From the NCBI GenBank assembly GCA_963713625.1, contig CAVQMN010000004.1, forward strand, positions 124,001 through 188,000: a stretch of 64,000 nt of DNA, given 5' to 3'. The translations under genes and the position numbers were made by a program. Below the pieces are notes generated by a model. The model saw only the letters and a list, made by a program, of their open reading frames with translations. It ran no database searches and was not told the DNA's origin. Shown here piece by piece: positions 39,978 to 49,189 of the stretch; position 1 is the stretch's first letter; each line of letters opens with the position of its first letter. The stretch comes from Bog-756 sp963713625 (GTDB taxonomy: Bacteria > Actinomycetota > Acidimicrobiia > Acidimicrobiales > RAAP-2).

Positions 39978-41435
39978 ATGGATCGGACCGGGCCCGGGCT
40001 GCGATGTGCGGTCGTCGGCGCCGGCATGGCCGGCATTCTCAGCGCCATCAAGCTGACCGAGGCCGGCCTCACCGACTTCACTGTCTACGAGAAGGGCGAC
40101 GGCGTCGGGGGCACCTGGCGGGAGAACACCTATCCGGGCCTCTCGTGTGACGTGCCCTCGCACCTCTACTCGTACTCGTTCGCTCCGACGCCGGAGTGGA
40201 GCCACCGCTTCTCCCCCGGCGCCGAGATCCACTCCTATCTCCAACGGGTGGCCGAGGACCGGGGCGTCCTGCCCCGCATCCGGTTCGGCGACCCGGTCGT
40301 CTCCTGCGTCTCGACCGACGGACGGTGGGCGGTGGAGACAGCCGCCGGACACCGCGACCAGGTGGACGTGGTCATCGCCGCCACCGGCGTGCTCCATCAT
40401 CCCCGCTACCCGGAGATCGACGGGTCGGACCGTTTCGCAGGCGCGACGTTCCACAGCGCCCGTTGGGACCACGGTGTGCCGCTCGACGGTGCACGGGTGG
40501 GGATCATCGGCACCGGGTCGACCGCGGTACAGATCGTGTCCGCCATCGTCGACCGTGTCGCCCATCTCTCCCTGTTCCAGCGCACCGCGCAGTGGGTGAT
40601 GCCCCAGGAGAATCCCGCCTACTCCGAGGCGGAGCGGGAAGCGTGGCGCCACCACCCCGATGACCTGGCCCGGACCCGCCAGGATCTCTCGGACATGTTC
40701 GACATCTTCTCCAACGCCGTGGTCGACGTCGAGTCGGCCGAGATCAAGATGATCGAGCAGGCGTGCCTGGCCAACCTGGAGGACAGCGTGCACGATCCGG
40801 CGCTGCGCGAGCGGCTGCGCCCCGACTACCGTGCGGCCTGCAAGCGGCTGATCATCTCGCCCGATTTCTACGACGCCATCCAGAAACCCGGTGCCGAACT
40901 GGTCACCGAGCCCATCAGGCGAATCGAACCGGCCGGCGTACGCACGGTGGACGGTCGGCTCCACGAGCTCGACGTGCTCGTCCTGGCCACCGGGTTCAAG
41001 GCCGATTCCTTCATGCGCCCGATGGAGGTCGTCGGCCGCCACGGCGTCACCCTCGACCAGGCCTGGACCCCCCGACCCGAGGCCTACCTGTCCATCTCGG
41101 TGCCCGGCTTTCCCAACTTCTTCATGCTCAACGGCCCCAACGGGCCGGTCGGGAACTTCTCGCTCATCGAGGTGGCCGAGTTGCAGTTCCACTACATCAT
41201 GCAGCTTGTCGAACGCCTTCGGTCGGGCCAGTGCCGTGAGGTGTGTGCCACCCGAGACGCCCTGGCTGCGTTCGAACGGGACCGCGAGCAGGCCGCCCAA
41301 CAGACCGTGTGGGTCACCGGTTGCCGGAGCTGGTACCTCGACGACCGGGGGCTGCCGACGGGCTGGCCGTGGTCGTTCATCCGCTTCCGTGACGAGATGC
41401 GGGCACCGGATCCGACCGCCTACGAGTTCGCCTAG
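39978..41435 (+). CDS. Flavin-containing (Baeyer-Villiger type) monooxygenase
   Basis: A 485-residue NADPH- and FAD-dependent monooxygenase. FAD motif VVGAGMAGILSA at the N-terminus, NADPH motif GIIGTGSTAVQ (about 176), and between them the Baeyer-Villiger fingerprint F-x-G-x-x-x-H-x-x-x-W as FAGATFHSARW. DGVGGTWRENTYPGLSCD is also characteristic. These enzymes insert oxygen next to ketones or oxidise soft nucleophiles; the substrate is not predictable. It is a monocistronic-looking gene, with glycerate kinase convergent downstream. Confidence 0.92.
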   Translation: MDRTGPGLRCAVVGAGMAGILSAIKLTEAGLTDFTVYEKGDGVGGTWRENTYPGLSCDVPSHLYSYSFAPTPEWSHRFSPGAEIHSYLQRVAEDRGVLPRIRFGDPVVSCVSTDGRWAVETAAGHRDQVDVVIAATGVLHHPRYPEIDGSDRFAGATFHSARWDHGVPLDGARVGIIGTGSTAVQIVSAIVDRVAHLSLFQRTAQWVMPQENPAYSEAEREAWRHHPDDLARTRQDLSDMFDIFSNAVVDVESAEIKMIEQACLANLEDSVHDPALRERLRPDYRAACKRLIISPDFYDAIQKPGAELVTEPIRRIEPAGVRTVDGRLHELDVLVLATGFKADSFMRPMEVVGRHGVTLDQAWTPRPEAYLSISVPGFPNFFMLNGPNGPVGNFSLIEVAELQFHYIMQLVERLRSGQCREVCATRDALAAFERDREQAAQQTVWVTGCRSWYLDDRGLPTGWPWSFIRFRDEMRAPDPTAYEFA

Positions 41436-41469
41436 GCGCCGTCGCATCGGACCGATCGGCGGACGGCGT

Positions 41470-42570
41470 TCACCCGATCCGACGGCCGCCGCCGGCCAGG
41501 TACTCGACCACGGCCTGCTCGATGCACCGGGCCGTGTCGGCCAGGGCGCGCTCGGCTCCGAACCGCTCGCTGAGCGACACCACCGTGGCGCCGGATCCCT
41601 CCACCTCGGCCACCGTCTCGGGTGATGCCCTCCCGGCCACCACCAGCACGGGCACGTCGGCCTCGGAGGCATCGGCCAGAACGGAGCCGACGACCTTGCC
41701 CATGAGCGAGGTCGCATCCAGCGCCCCTTCACCGGTCACCACCAGTTGGCTGTGCTCCAGCAGATCTCGGAAGCCGAGCACTTCGGTCACCACCTCGTAG
41801 CCGGACCGGAGCCGTCCGCCGAGGGCGACGATGGCGCCACCCAACCCGCCGGCGGCACCGGCCCCGTCGATCGACCGGACGTCGATCCCGTACCGGTCCT
41901 CGTACTGCTCGGCCGTCGCCTCCAACCGGGCCTCCAGTTCGACGACCTGGGCGGGCGTGGCCCCCTTCTGGGGGCCGAAGCGGCTGGCGGCCTCGACGAA
42001 CCCGACCCCGACGTCGCAGGCCCCCACCAGTGCCACCGGCCCGAGCCCGCCGGCCGCCTCGATGACTTCGAGCGCCCCCAAACCCCCATCGGTGGTGGCC
42101 GACCCGCCGAGGCCCACCACGACGGTGGCGGCCGTGCCCCGATCCTCCCGCTCCGGGCCTTCGGGGGGACGACCCGGTGCCGACGACCGACCCTGGGACA
42201 GACCGCGGGCGGCGGCCAGGATGAGCTGTCCGGTGCCCCGGGTCGTCGCCCGTACGGCATCGTTCCCCGCGGCCCCGCCGACCAGCGCCAATCCGGAGGC
42301 CTGGGCCATCTCGACCACGGCCAGGTCGCCCTTCCGGAGCCATACCGCATCCACCGGATCCCCGAGGGGGCCCTCGACCTCGACCGACTCCAGGGCCCCG
42401 CCCAGTCCCACCAGGACATCGAGCAGTCCTTCGCCGCCGTCAGCCAGCGGAAGCTGCCGCACCGACCATCCGAGAGGCGATGCGGCCCGGGAGATGGAGG
42501 CCGCCACCTGCTGGGCCGTGACAGTCCCCCGGAACTTGTCCGGGGCGGCCAGGAGCGTGGGCACCCTCAA
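41470..42570 (-). CDS. Glycerate 2-kinase (GlxK/GarK family)
   Basis: Phosphorylates D-glycerate with ATP. The 366-residue protein starts with the family signature APDKFRGTVTAQQVA and has PLADGGEGLLDVL, GLGGSATTDGGLGAL, GAGAAGGLGGAI and TGEGALDATSLMGK, all typical. An internal low-complexity insertion near 125-145 (SSAPGRPPEGPE) is not usual. It may salvage glycerate from glyoxylate or serine metabolism. No glyoxylate carboligase or tartronate reductase gene is next to it. Confidence 0.92.
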   Translation of the reverse strand: MRVPTLLAAPDKFRGTVTAQQVAASISRAASPLGWSVRQLPLADGGEGLLDVLVGLGGALESVEVEGPLGDPVDAVWLRKGDLAVVEMAQASGLALVGGAAGNDAVRATTRGTGQLILAAARGLSQGRSSAPGRPPEGPEREDRGTAATVVVGLGGSATTDGGLGALEVIEAAGGLGPVALVGACDVGVGFVEAASRFGPQKGATPAQVVELEARLEATAEQYEDRYGIDVRSIDGAGAAGGLGGAIVALGGRLRSGYEVVTEVLGFRDLLEHSQLVVTGEGALDATSLMGKVVGSVLADASEADVPVLVVAGRASPETVAEVEGSGATVVSLSERFGAERALADTARCIEQAVVEYLAGGGRRIG

Positions 42571-42744
42571 CGCCCCACGGCGCCGAGATACGTCTGGCCC
42601 CGCGTCGCCCGGTGGTGTGGATGCTCCCGTTGCACGCCCAACGTCTTAGCCCAGGGGGTGACGGCCCGCGGCGCCTCCGGCGCCCCCGAGTTCCTCCATG
42701 GCGCCGAACGCGGGGGAAAGACCTCGGGTAGCCTCCCGTGGGTG

Positions 42745-43728
42745 ATGACCGGCGAACCCGCGGAATCGGGTCCGAACGGGCCGACCGCGGCGCCGCCGAA
42801 CGGGCCGATGACGCCGAACGCCGAAGGGGGCGCCTCCGTCGGGAGGTCCGCGCTCTCCGAGTCGGAGCGAACGGCTGCCTTCACCACCGGCCGGGCGCCG
42901 CTCGACCGGTCTGCCGCGCTGCGGGCCGGTCCGGTCCCCATACCCCGCAGATTCGTCCTCTGGGTCATCATCGCCTTCGCCGTGCTCGGACTGGGAGGCA
43001 TCGTGGCCGAGAAGCTGATCGGCAACGCCGGAGTGGGAGCGTTGGGCGCCACCCCGATCACCACACTGGCCGGCACCGGCGGTCCGGCAACCACCACCGC
43101 CACCGCACCGGTTACCCCCACCGCCCCCGACACTCCCCCGGTCAACGCATCTCCCAGTGCGGTGATCGGCCTGACCCATCTCACCGGTCGCCCCGCCCCG
43201 GCCATTTCCCTCCAGGACCAGAACGGCAGGTCGTGGACGCTGGCCGACGCCGCGGGCAAGGTGGTCGTCCTCACCTTCTTCAACGCAGAGTGCAACGACA
43301 TCTGCCCGGTGCTGGCCCAGGAAATCCTCCAGGCCGACCGGCTCCTTGGAAGCCGGAGGGCCGACGTGGACTTCGTGGTGGTGAACTCCGACCCCCTCGA
43401 GACCTCGCTGGCCCCCTCCCCTCCGGCCATCACCCGGACGGGCCTCACCCGGCAGCCGAACATCACGTTTCTCAATGGACCGCTCGCCGGCCTCGACCAG
43501 GTCTGGAAGCAGTACGGGGTGACCATCGCCGTCGACAACACCGACCGGGTGATCTCCCACAACGACGTGATGGACTTCATCGGTCCGCACGGACAGCTGG
43601 AGCTCGGGGCTTCGCCGTTCGCCGACGAGAGCACGCTCGGCATCTACAGTCTGCAACCCGCCACCATCCACGCGTTCGCCCATGGGGTGGCCAACTCGGC
43701 CTCCGGTCTGATCGAAGGGTCGTCATGA
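42745..43728 (+). CDS. SCO1/SenC-family copper chaperone, membrane-anchored
   Basis: A 327-residue protein: cytoplasmic N-terminal tail of about 68 residues, one TM (about 70-88), a Thr/Pro-rich linker and a thioredoxin-fold SCO domain. The copper site is C183-N-D-I-C187 with a distal His in VISHNDVMDF. SCO proteins deliver copper to, or reduce, the CuA site of cytochrome oxidase subunit II, encoded 5 kb away. ATG 42745 directly follows an in-frame GTG; no strong ribosome site. The last codons overlap the start of the next gene. Confidence 0.88.
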   Translation: MTGEPAESGPNGPTAAPPNGPMTPNAEGGASVGRSALSESERTAAFTTGRAPLDRSAALRAGPVPIPRRFVLWVIIAFAVLGLGGIVAEKLIGNAGVGALGATPITTLAGTGGPATTTATAPVTPTAPDTPPVNASPSAVIGLTHLTGRPAPAISLQDQNGRSWTLADAAGKVVVLTFFNAECNDICPVLAQEILQADRLLGSRRADVDFVVVNSDPLETSLAPSPPAITRTGLTRQPNITFLNGPLAGLDQVWKQYGVTIAVDNTDRVISHNDVMDFIGPHGQLELGASPFADESTLGIYSLQPATIHAFAHGVANSASGLIEGSS

Positions 43729-44396
43729 CAGAAGAGAGTGCCCCCGGGCCCGAGGATCCGTTCACCATCGGCGCCATCATCGCCCAGGCCCCGGAGAAGC
43801 CCGTCTGGTACAAGCGGGGCTGGGTCCTGGCCACCGCGGGGGTGGCCGTCGTCGTGCTGGCCTCGGTCGCCGTCGATCTGCCCAGCCACACCACGGTGGC
43901 CTCGGACATCGCCGACCAGACCAGCATCATGCAGCAGATCAACGGTGACATCGACGGGTGCGCCTATGGCGTCAAGGAGACCTTCACCATCTACCAGGAC
44001 ACCAAAAAGGGATCGCTCAGTCCCTCTGACCTGGCCGAGGCACCGTCCATGCTGCGGGACGACCAGACGGCCTGCTCATTCACCAGCAGCGAGATCTACG
44101 ACCTCTCCAATGTCGAGGGCACCGGCACCCCGGCGGGCAAGAACATCGGGGACGTGGTCAATGTGGTCACCCTGTGGGCGACGTCCGACGCCCTCGGGGC
44201 CATCGAGGACATCCAGAACCTCCACAGCGATCCGGGCAGCGCGGCCATCATCGCCAATCTCTCCAAACAGGAGACAGCCCTCGCCCGGGACCGGACCCAG
44301 GCCGACGACGACGTGAGCGCGGCCGACCGCATCCTGAGAGCCAAGCTTCCCATGCCGGCGCTGCCCGACCTGCCCCGGCTGCCCGGAACGACCTGA
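43725..44396 (+). CDS. Membrane-anchored protein of unknown function, coupled to SCO
   Basis: A 223-residue protein that I do not recognise. It starts at an ATG overlapping the SCO stop (ATGA). A cytoplasmic N-terminus is followed by one TM (VLATAGVAVVVLASVAVDLP) and an extracytoplasmic, helical domain with two Cys (DGCAYGV and TACSFTS, about 60 residues apart) that could form a disulfide or bind metal. The strict coupling suggests a role with the SCO chaperone in oxidase assembly or redox control. This is inference from position only. Confidence 0.75.
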   Translation: MTEESAPGPEDPFTIGAIIAQAPEKPVWYKRGWVLATAGVAVVVLASVAVDLPSHTTVASDIADQTSIMQQINGDIDGCAYGVKETFTIYQDTKKGSLSPSDLAEAPSMLRDDQTACSFTSSEIYDLSNVEGTGTPAGKNIGDVVNVVTLWATSDALGAIEDIQNLHSDPGSAAIIANLSKQETALARDRTQADDDVSAADRILRAKLPMPALPDLPRLPGTT

Positions 44397-44437
44397 CCGG
44401 ACGCTCCGCCCGGCCCGACCGACCCGTCGCCCCCCGA

Positions 44438-45289
44438 CTACGGGGCCGGATGGCCGGGGCCCAGGGTCCGGCCCCGGATCCGTTCCTGGCGTACCAGGTG
44501 GTGGAGCTCCTCGTCAGGGTCCTCCTCGGACTGCAGCCAGCGGACCAGGTTCCAGTAGACCACCGGGATGAAGGCGCAGGCAGAGACGAACCAGAGCAGC
44601 CCGGTGGTCAGTTGCTGGTCGGCCGACAGGCTGAAACCGGTACCGGCGTGGTGGGGATAGGCCGGATACCACGAGCTGTGTGACAGGCCCACCAGGTAGG
44701 CGAGGATCCAGACCGTCCACATGGAGAGGGCGGCCAGTGCCACCCGGCCCGGTCTGGTCAGCCTCGGCGTCAGCGGGGGTGATTCGACCAGCTCGAGCCA
44801 CAGCCCGGCACCCACCACGATCAGCGTGCCCGCCTCCACGGCCAGAAGCCACGGATGCCGCCGCAGCCCGTCGACGGCCAGAGGCGTCCGCCAGACGATG
44901 GCCCCGGCCAGGTACAGGCAGGCGAAGCACGCCGTCCGCAGCGTTTCGGGGTGGCGACGTCGACCCTGGGCCAGGCGGTCGATCGGGCCCGCAGCCTCCG
45001 CCGTGGGGGCCAGCGGCTGCCCATCATCGTCGAGTCGCGGGGGTCGGCGCGAGGCCAAACCGAGCAGCACCCAGGGGGATCCGATGACCGCCAGCGCCGG
45101 GATGACCACGGCGAAGAAGGCGAACTGCAGGGCTTCGACGAACTCGTAGCGACGGGCCCACGGGGCCATCGGCGGGAGGAGCCACAGAACCAGGAGAAGC
45201 CCGGCCAGGATCAGGCTGGCCCGCCGGAGGAAGTGGTGCGGTTGGGCTGGCTGGTGCCGGGACCGGTCTGGCTCGGCCCCGGGCGTCAC
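44438..45289 (-). CDS. CtaG-like cytochrome c oxidase assembly membrane protein
   Basis: A 283-residue polytopic protein similar in layout to caa3-type CtaG: helix pairs with FVEALQFAFFAVVIPALAVIGSPWVLLGL near the start (given for orientation: the block FVEALQFAFF then VIGSPWVLLGL) and a C-terminal DQQLTTGLLWFVSACAFIPV, the conserved D-Q-Q block of the family. It differs from the second CtaG-like protein at 50055-50975. GTG 45289 overlaps the stop of the 39-residue peptide gene (GTGA). Probably takes part in copper insertion or assembly of the oxidase encoded upstream. Confidence 0.8.
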   Translation of the reverse strand: MTPGAEPDRSRHQPAQPHHFLRRASLILAGLLLVLWLLPPMAPWARRYEFVEALQFAFFAVVIPALAVIGSPWVLLGLASRRPPRLDDDGQPLAPTAEAAGPIDRLAQGRRRHPETLRTACFACLYLAGAIVWRTPLAVDGLRRHPWLLAVEAGTLIVVGAGLWLELVESPPLTPRLTRPGRVALAALSMWTVWILAYLVGLSHSSWYPAYPHHAGTGFSLSADQQLTTGLLWFVSACAFIPVVYWNLVRWLQSEEDPDEELHHLVRQERIRGRTLGPGHPAP

Positions 45290-45405
45290 CGCCGGTTCGT
45301 GCGACGCTGGAAGAAACCCCAGAGCATGACCAGGAACAGCGTGCCGAGGGGGATGGCGACAGTCAGGACCTCGGGACCGATATAGATGTCGGTGGCAATG
45401 CTCAC
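45286..45405 (-). CDS. 39-residue single-TM membrane peptide in the oxidase cluster
   Basis: Reading frame GTG 45405 to TGA 45286 encodes MSIATDIYIGPEVLTVAIPL followed by GTLFLVMLWGFFQRRTNRR: a short extracytoplasmic start, one clean TM and a basic cytoplasmic tail, the classic topology of a small oxidase-associated peptide (CcoQ/CydX-like in style, not by sequence). Its stop forms a GTGA overlap with the following CtaG-like gene. The next gene upstream is oxidase subunit III, 70 nt away. It is below usual annotation cut-offs. Confidence 0.68.
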   Translation of the reverse strand: MSIATDIYIGPEVLTVAIPLGTLFLVMLWGFFQRRTNRR

Positions 45406-45475
45406 GGGCGGACCAACCTCGCTATCGCTTTCCATCCATCGTACTCGGGACGCCGGCCATGGTCACCAGGCCCTC

Positions 45476-46177
45476 TCAGATCAGGTAGAAGAACACCCAG
45501 AACAACGCACTGATCACGGCCATGAAACCGAAGAAGTAGGTGCATGACTCCACATTGGCCCGGAAGAGCTGGGCCGCGGGACCGGTCGACGTGGCCAGTG
45601 AGCCCTCCTCGGGGACGAGCCGGCTCAGCCGGTGGGAGAGCGCCAGGTTGGTCTCCATCCAGTACAGGCCGCCGACCAGCATCATGATGTTCATCACGGC
45701 CCAGCCGATGAAGCACGACGCGTAGCCGCTCGAGCCGGGGAAGAACGGGAGCTGGGTGAACTGCCAGACCTGGAGGCCGATGGCCAACAGGATGCCGCTC
45801 ACAGCGACCCAGCCGCTCACCTGCCAGTCGAGCAGTGAGCCCGAGCGCATCCGCCACTGGCCGTAGATGGCCAGCAGCACCGAGGCCAGGACGACGGCGA
45901 AGATGGTCCAACCGATCCCGGTGGGAGCGGTGACCCCGCCCGGGCGCCACAGCTTTCCCGAGTTGTTCGACTTCAGGTAGAAGTAGGCGAAGGCCAGCGA
46001 GGCGAAGAGGAAGGTGAACATGCCGATCAGGAGGCGGCCACCCGTCCAGTACGAGCTGACCGCGGCCCGCAGTTCGAACTCCCGCTCCTCGGGAGTCTCG
46101 CTGAACAGGGGCTTGTCGGTGTTGTCCGTATAAAGGGGAACGTCAGACGTTTCGGTCACCGCGTTGTCTCCACTCAT
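45476..46177 (-). CDS. ctaE: Cytochrome c oxidase subunit III
   Basis: Heme-copper oxidase subunit III, 233 residues, with about five TM segments (SYWTGGRLLIGMFTFLFASL at the start of the core; FFGFMAVISALFWVFFYLI at the C-terminus). It stabilises the proton-uptake path of subunit I. An N-terminal hydrophilic extension of about 35 residues is present. The ATG overlaps the stop of ctaD (ATGA), so the two are co-translated. Confidence 0.9.
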   Translation of the reverse strand: MSGDNAVTETSDVPLYTDNTDKPLFSETPEEREFELRAAVSSYWTGGRLLIGMFTFLFASLAFAYFYLKSNNSGKLWRPGGVTAPTGIGWTIFAVVLASVLLAIYGQWRMRSGSLLDWQVSGWVAVSGILLAIGLQVWQFTQLPFFPGSSGYASCFIGWAVMNIMMLVGGLYWMETNLALSHRLSRLVPEEGSLATSTGPAAQLFRANVESCTYFFGFMAVISALFWVFFYLI

Positions 46178-48162
46178 TGGACGGGCGGGCGGGGATCTTC
46201 GGCGACACTCGCCGGGGACGAGGCACCGGACGCCACCAGCTCCCCGGATCCGAGATCGGCCACGGCGGGAGCGTCGTCCTCGCTGTAGTGGTACGGATCA
46301 CTGAGCACGACGGGGATGCGCTCGAAGTTGTAGTACGGCACCGGTGTCGGCGTCTGCCACTCGAGGCCCAGTGAGTTCCACGGGTTGTTCGGCGAAGGGA
46401 TGGGCTTGATGAAGATCGACCACACGAAGTTGGCGATGAAGATGAGGAACGAAGCCCCGAGGAGGAAGGCGCTGACCGAGGCGAAGTCGTTGAGCGCCTG
46501 CAGGTTCTGGGCGTACTCGAAGACCCGTCGGGGCTGGCCGAGCAGGCCGATGAGGAACATCGGGAAGAAGGTCATGTTGAAGAACACGAACATGCACCAG
46601 AAGTGGATCTTCCCGAGCTTCTTGTTCATCGTCTTCCCGGTCATCTTGGGGAGCCAGTAGTAGAGACCGCCGAAGAAGGCGAAGATCAACCCACCCATGA
46701 TCGTGTAGTGGAAGTGGGCCAGGACGAAGAAGCTCCCGTGCACGGTGACGTTGACCGGAACGTCGGAGAGGAAGACACCGGTCACCCCGCCGATCAGGAA
46801 GTTGAAGAACACGGCCAGGCAGAAGAGCATGGGCACTTCGAACCTGATCTTCGCCTTGTACAGCGTTCCCAGCCCGACCAGGAAGATGAACCCGGTCGGG
46901 ATGGAGATCAGCTCGGTGGTGAGCATGAACAGCGGCCGCATGTCCGGGTTGATCCCACTCTGGAACAGGTGGTGCTGCCAGACGAAGAACGACAGCAGGG
47001 CCACGCCGACCATGCCGGCGGCCGCCACCTTGTAGGCGAACAACGGTTTTCGGGTGAAGACCGGGAGGAGCTCGGCCACGATGCCGAACCCGGGCAGGGC
47101 CATGATGTACACCTCGGGATGGCCGAAGAACCAGAAGAGGTTCTGCCACAGGAACGAACTTCCCCCGTGCTCGGTGACGTAGAAGGCGGTCTGTGCGGTG
47201 TGGTCGAGGATGCCGAACAGGCCGGCGGCCACCAGGGTCGGGGTGGCCAGGGTGAGCAGGGCGCAGGTGGCCAGGATCGACCACACGAAGATGGGGATCC
47301 GGCTCCAGGTCATGCCCGGGGCCCGGTAGTTGATGATGGTCACGGCCAGGTTGAAGCCGGCGGTCATCATGCCCACGCCGATGACGGCGAAGCCGACCAG
47401 GTAGGACATCATGCCCACCCCGGCCTGGGTCTGGAGCGGCGCGTACCCGGTCCACCCGGTAGGGAAGCCCCCGTAGAACAGGGCCGAGAGGATGACGAAG
47501 TAGCCGGCGCTGAACACCCAGAAGCTGAAGGCCTCCACCCTCGGGAAGGCCGTCCGCCGGGCCCCGATCATCAGGGGGATCAGCCAGTTTCCGAGCGGTC
47601 CCACGATGACCGAGGTGGCCATCATCATCATGATGGTGCCGTGCTCGCTGACCACGGCGATGTAGGTCCCGGGGCCGAAGACGTGACTGGTCGGCGAGAG
47701 CAGCTCGGTGCGGATGGCCATGGCCAGCAGACCGCCGGTGAAGAAGAAGGTGAGGACGCCGATGACGTACTGGAGCCCGACCACCTTGTGGTCGGCGGTG
47801 TACCGGAAGTACCGGGTCCAACTGGTCGATTCGTAGTCGGGCCGGGGCTCCAGGCCCACCATCTTGGCCAGGGGGTAGTTGAGGGCGCCGATGCCGAGGA
47901 GCCAGCCGACCACGCCGAGCACCAGGCCCCCGGTGACGGCGATCGAGTTGGCCCCACTGTTGGCGACGTTGGTGTAGCCACTGGCCACGACGTTCCCGAG
48001 CCAGTGGCCGAGCAGGTAGCCGAGGACGGCGCCGATGACCGCGGTGCCGAGGTGCTGGCTGAACCAGCCCGGACGGGCGGGCAGCCCCTGGAACCCACCG
48101 AGGACGGGCGGGGTCGGGTCCGGGTAGGCGACCTCGGAGTCTCGTTCGGCGGCAAGCGTCAT
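46174..48162 (-). CDS. ctaD: Cytochrome c oxidase subunit I
   Basis: Catalytic heme-copper subunit of about 662 residues. Ligands are clear: SEHGTIMMMM (heme a His), GHPEVYIMALPGFG (CuB His cross-linked to Tyr, plus the D-channel Glu), WQHHLFQSG (two CuB His) and LAHFHYTIMGG (hemes a and a3), so this is an A-type oxidase. An N-terminal extension with two extra TM segments (about residues 35-100) precedes the usual core. ATG 48162 (MTLAAERDSE) lies 10 nt after the ctaC stop. Operon order is cupredoxin-like protein, ctaC, ctaD, ctaE. Confidence 0.97.
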   Translation of the reverse strand: MTLAAERDSEVAYPDPTPPVLGGFQGLPARPGWFSQHLGTAVIGAVLGYLLGHWLGNVVASGYTNVANSGANSIAVTGGLVLGVVGWLLGIGALNYPLAKMVGLEPRPDYESTSWTRYFRYTADHKVVGLQYVIGVLTFFFTGGLLAMAIRTELLSPTSHVFGPGTYIAVVSEHGTIMMMMATSVIVGPLGNWLIPLMIGARRTAFPRVEAFSFWVFSAGYFVILSALFYGGFPTGWTGYAPLQTQAGVGMMSYLVGFAVIGVGMMTAGFNLAVTIINYRAPGMTWSRIPIFVWSILATCALLTLATPTLVAAGLFGILDHTAQTAFYVTEHGGSSFLWQNLFWFFGHPEVYIMALPGFGIVAELLPVFTRKPLFAYKVAAAGMVGVALLSFFVWQHHLFQSGINPDMRPLFMLTTELISIPTGFIFLVGLGTLYKAKIRFEVPMLFCLAVFFNFLIGGVTGVFLSDVPVNVTVHGSFFVLAHFHYTIMGGLIFAFFGGLYYWLPKMTGKTMNKKLGKIHFWCMFVFFNMTFFPMFLIGLLGQPRRVFEYAQNLQALNDFASVSAFLLGASFLIFIANFVWSIFIKPIPSPNNPWNSLGLEWQTPTPVPYYNFERIPVVLSDPYHYSEDDAPAVADLGSGELVASGASSPASVAEDPRPPVQ

Positions 48163-48172
48163 GGTTCGATCA

Positions 48173-49189
48173 TCACCCCGATGAGGTCGGCTTCGTGGGA
48201 GTGGCACCGTAGACCTCTGCATTGCTGTAGGGGTCGACGTTGTCGGGATAGTAGCCACCGTCGGCGCCGTTGGCGTCCGGGACGTAGGTCCACGCGAATG
48301 CCGGCAGATTCTTGGTGTTGGCCGCAGTGGCCTGCTCGGTGCCCTTGGCCCAGGCGTAGAAGGCGGCCTTGGACACCACCTTGCCGTAGTTGAACATGGC
48401 GCCGTGCCACAGCCCGCAGAGCTCGTCGCACCGCACGGTGACGCTCCCCGTCTGCCGGGTGGTGGTGTATGCGATGTTGTCCAGCTGCGGGTTGGCGTCG
48501 GCCTTGATGCTGAGTTGGTACGCCCAGAAGTCGTGGATCACGTCGAGGGAGGTGACGTGGAAGGCGATGGTGGTGTCGTTCGGAAGCTCCAGTTGCTGGC
48601 TCTCGAAACCGCCGAAGGTCGGATACCGGTAGGTGAACTTCCACTGCTGGGCGATGACCTGTATGGGCAGCACCGAGGACGAGGTCGGGGTCCAGATCGG
48701 GTTGGGCCCCTCGCCGCCTCCGGCTCCGGCGTTGGTGATCAGCTCGACGGTGCCGAAGACGAACAGGCCGAGCACGATGACGGTGGTGGTGAGGATCCAG
48801 CCCACCTGCACCCCGAGATGGGTGCGGGCCTGGGCCCCGCCGACCGGCTCGGGGACACCCTTGCGGGTGGCCCTCCACATGATCAGGGAGTAGGCCAGGA
48901 AGACCCAGACGGCGAGGATCACCGGAAGGGCGATGAGGAAGAGGACGTTGAAGTCGAACTGGTTCTCCACCGCCGCCGAGGTCATGTCCCCCGGCGGGAT
49001 GTGGGGGCCGACCAGGAAGTAGAAGAGCGGGTCGAGTACGGCGGACAGGACGGCCCAGATGATGACCATGCGCCAGATGTGGTGGGGGTCCTTGCGTAGC
49101 CGGTAGTCACCCAGATCGCCCCGACCGGGCGAGCCGCCGTCCTCGGTTCCGGTGCCGCCCTCGTCGGCTTCGGTGGTGGTGTCGGTCAC
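48173..49189 (-). CDS. ctaC: Cytochrome c oxidase subunit II (CuA)
   Basis: About 338 residues: two TM helices (about 45-70 and 85-110, then a third hydrophobic segment near 140) and a C-terminal cupredoxin domain with the CuA site VIHDFWAYQL and RCDELCGLWHGAMF (C-x3-C-x3-H-x2-M). It accepts electrons from cytochrome c. GTG 49189 overlaps the TGA of the preceding cupredoxin-like gene (GTGA). A tail of about 60 residues follows the CuA motif. No heme c motif (CxxCH) is fused, so it is aa3-like, not caa3-like. Confidence 0.95.
   Translation of the reverse strand: MTDTTTEADEGGTGTEDGGSPGRGDLGDYRLRKDPHHIWRMVIIWAVLSAVLDPLFYFLVGPHIPPGDMTSAAVENQFDFNVLFLIALPVILAVWVFLAYSLIMWRATRKGVPEPVGGAQARTHLGVQVGWILTTTVIVLGLFVFGTVELITNAGAGGGEGPNPIWTPTSSSVLPIQVIAQQWKFTYRYPTFGGFESQQLELPNDTTIAFHVTSLDVIHDFWAYQLSIKADANPQLDNIAYTTTRQTGSVTVRCDELCGLWHGAMFNYGKVVSKAAFYAWAKGTEQATAANTKNLPAFAWTYVPDANGADGGYYPDNVDPYSNAEVYGATPTKPTSSG

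Noticed and set aside
39921..41732. 603-codon open frame antisense to the flavin monooxygenase
   Set aside because: Shadow of a gene with intact FAD, NADPH and Baeyer-Villiger motifs on the other strand.
46603..48393. 596-codon open frame antisense to ctaD
   Set aside because: Typical GC-rich mirror frame: Gly/Asp/His/Glu-rich with no known domain, fully opposite a gene with all catalytic motifs of oxidase subunit I.
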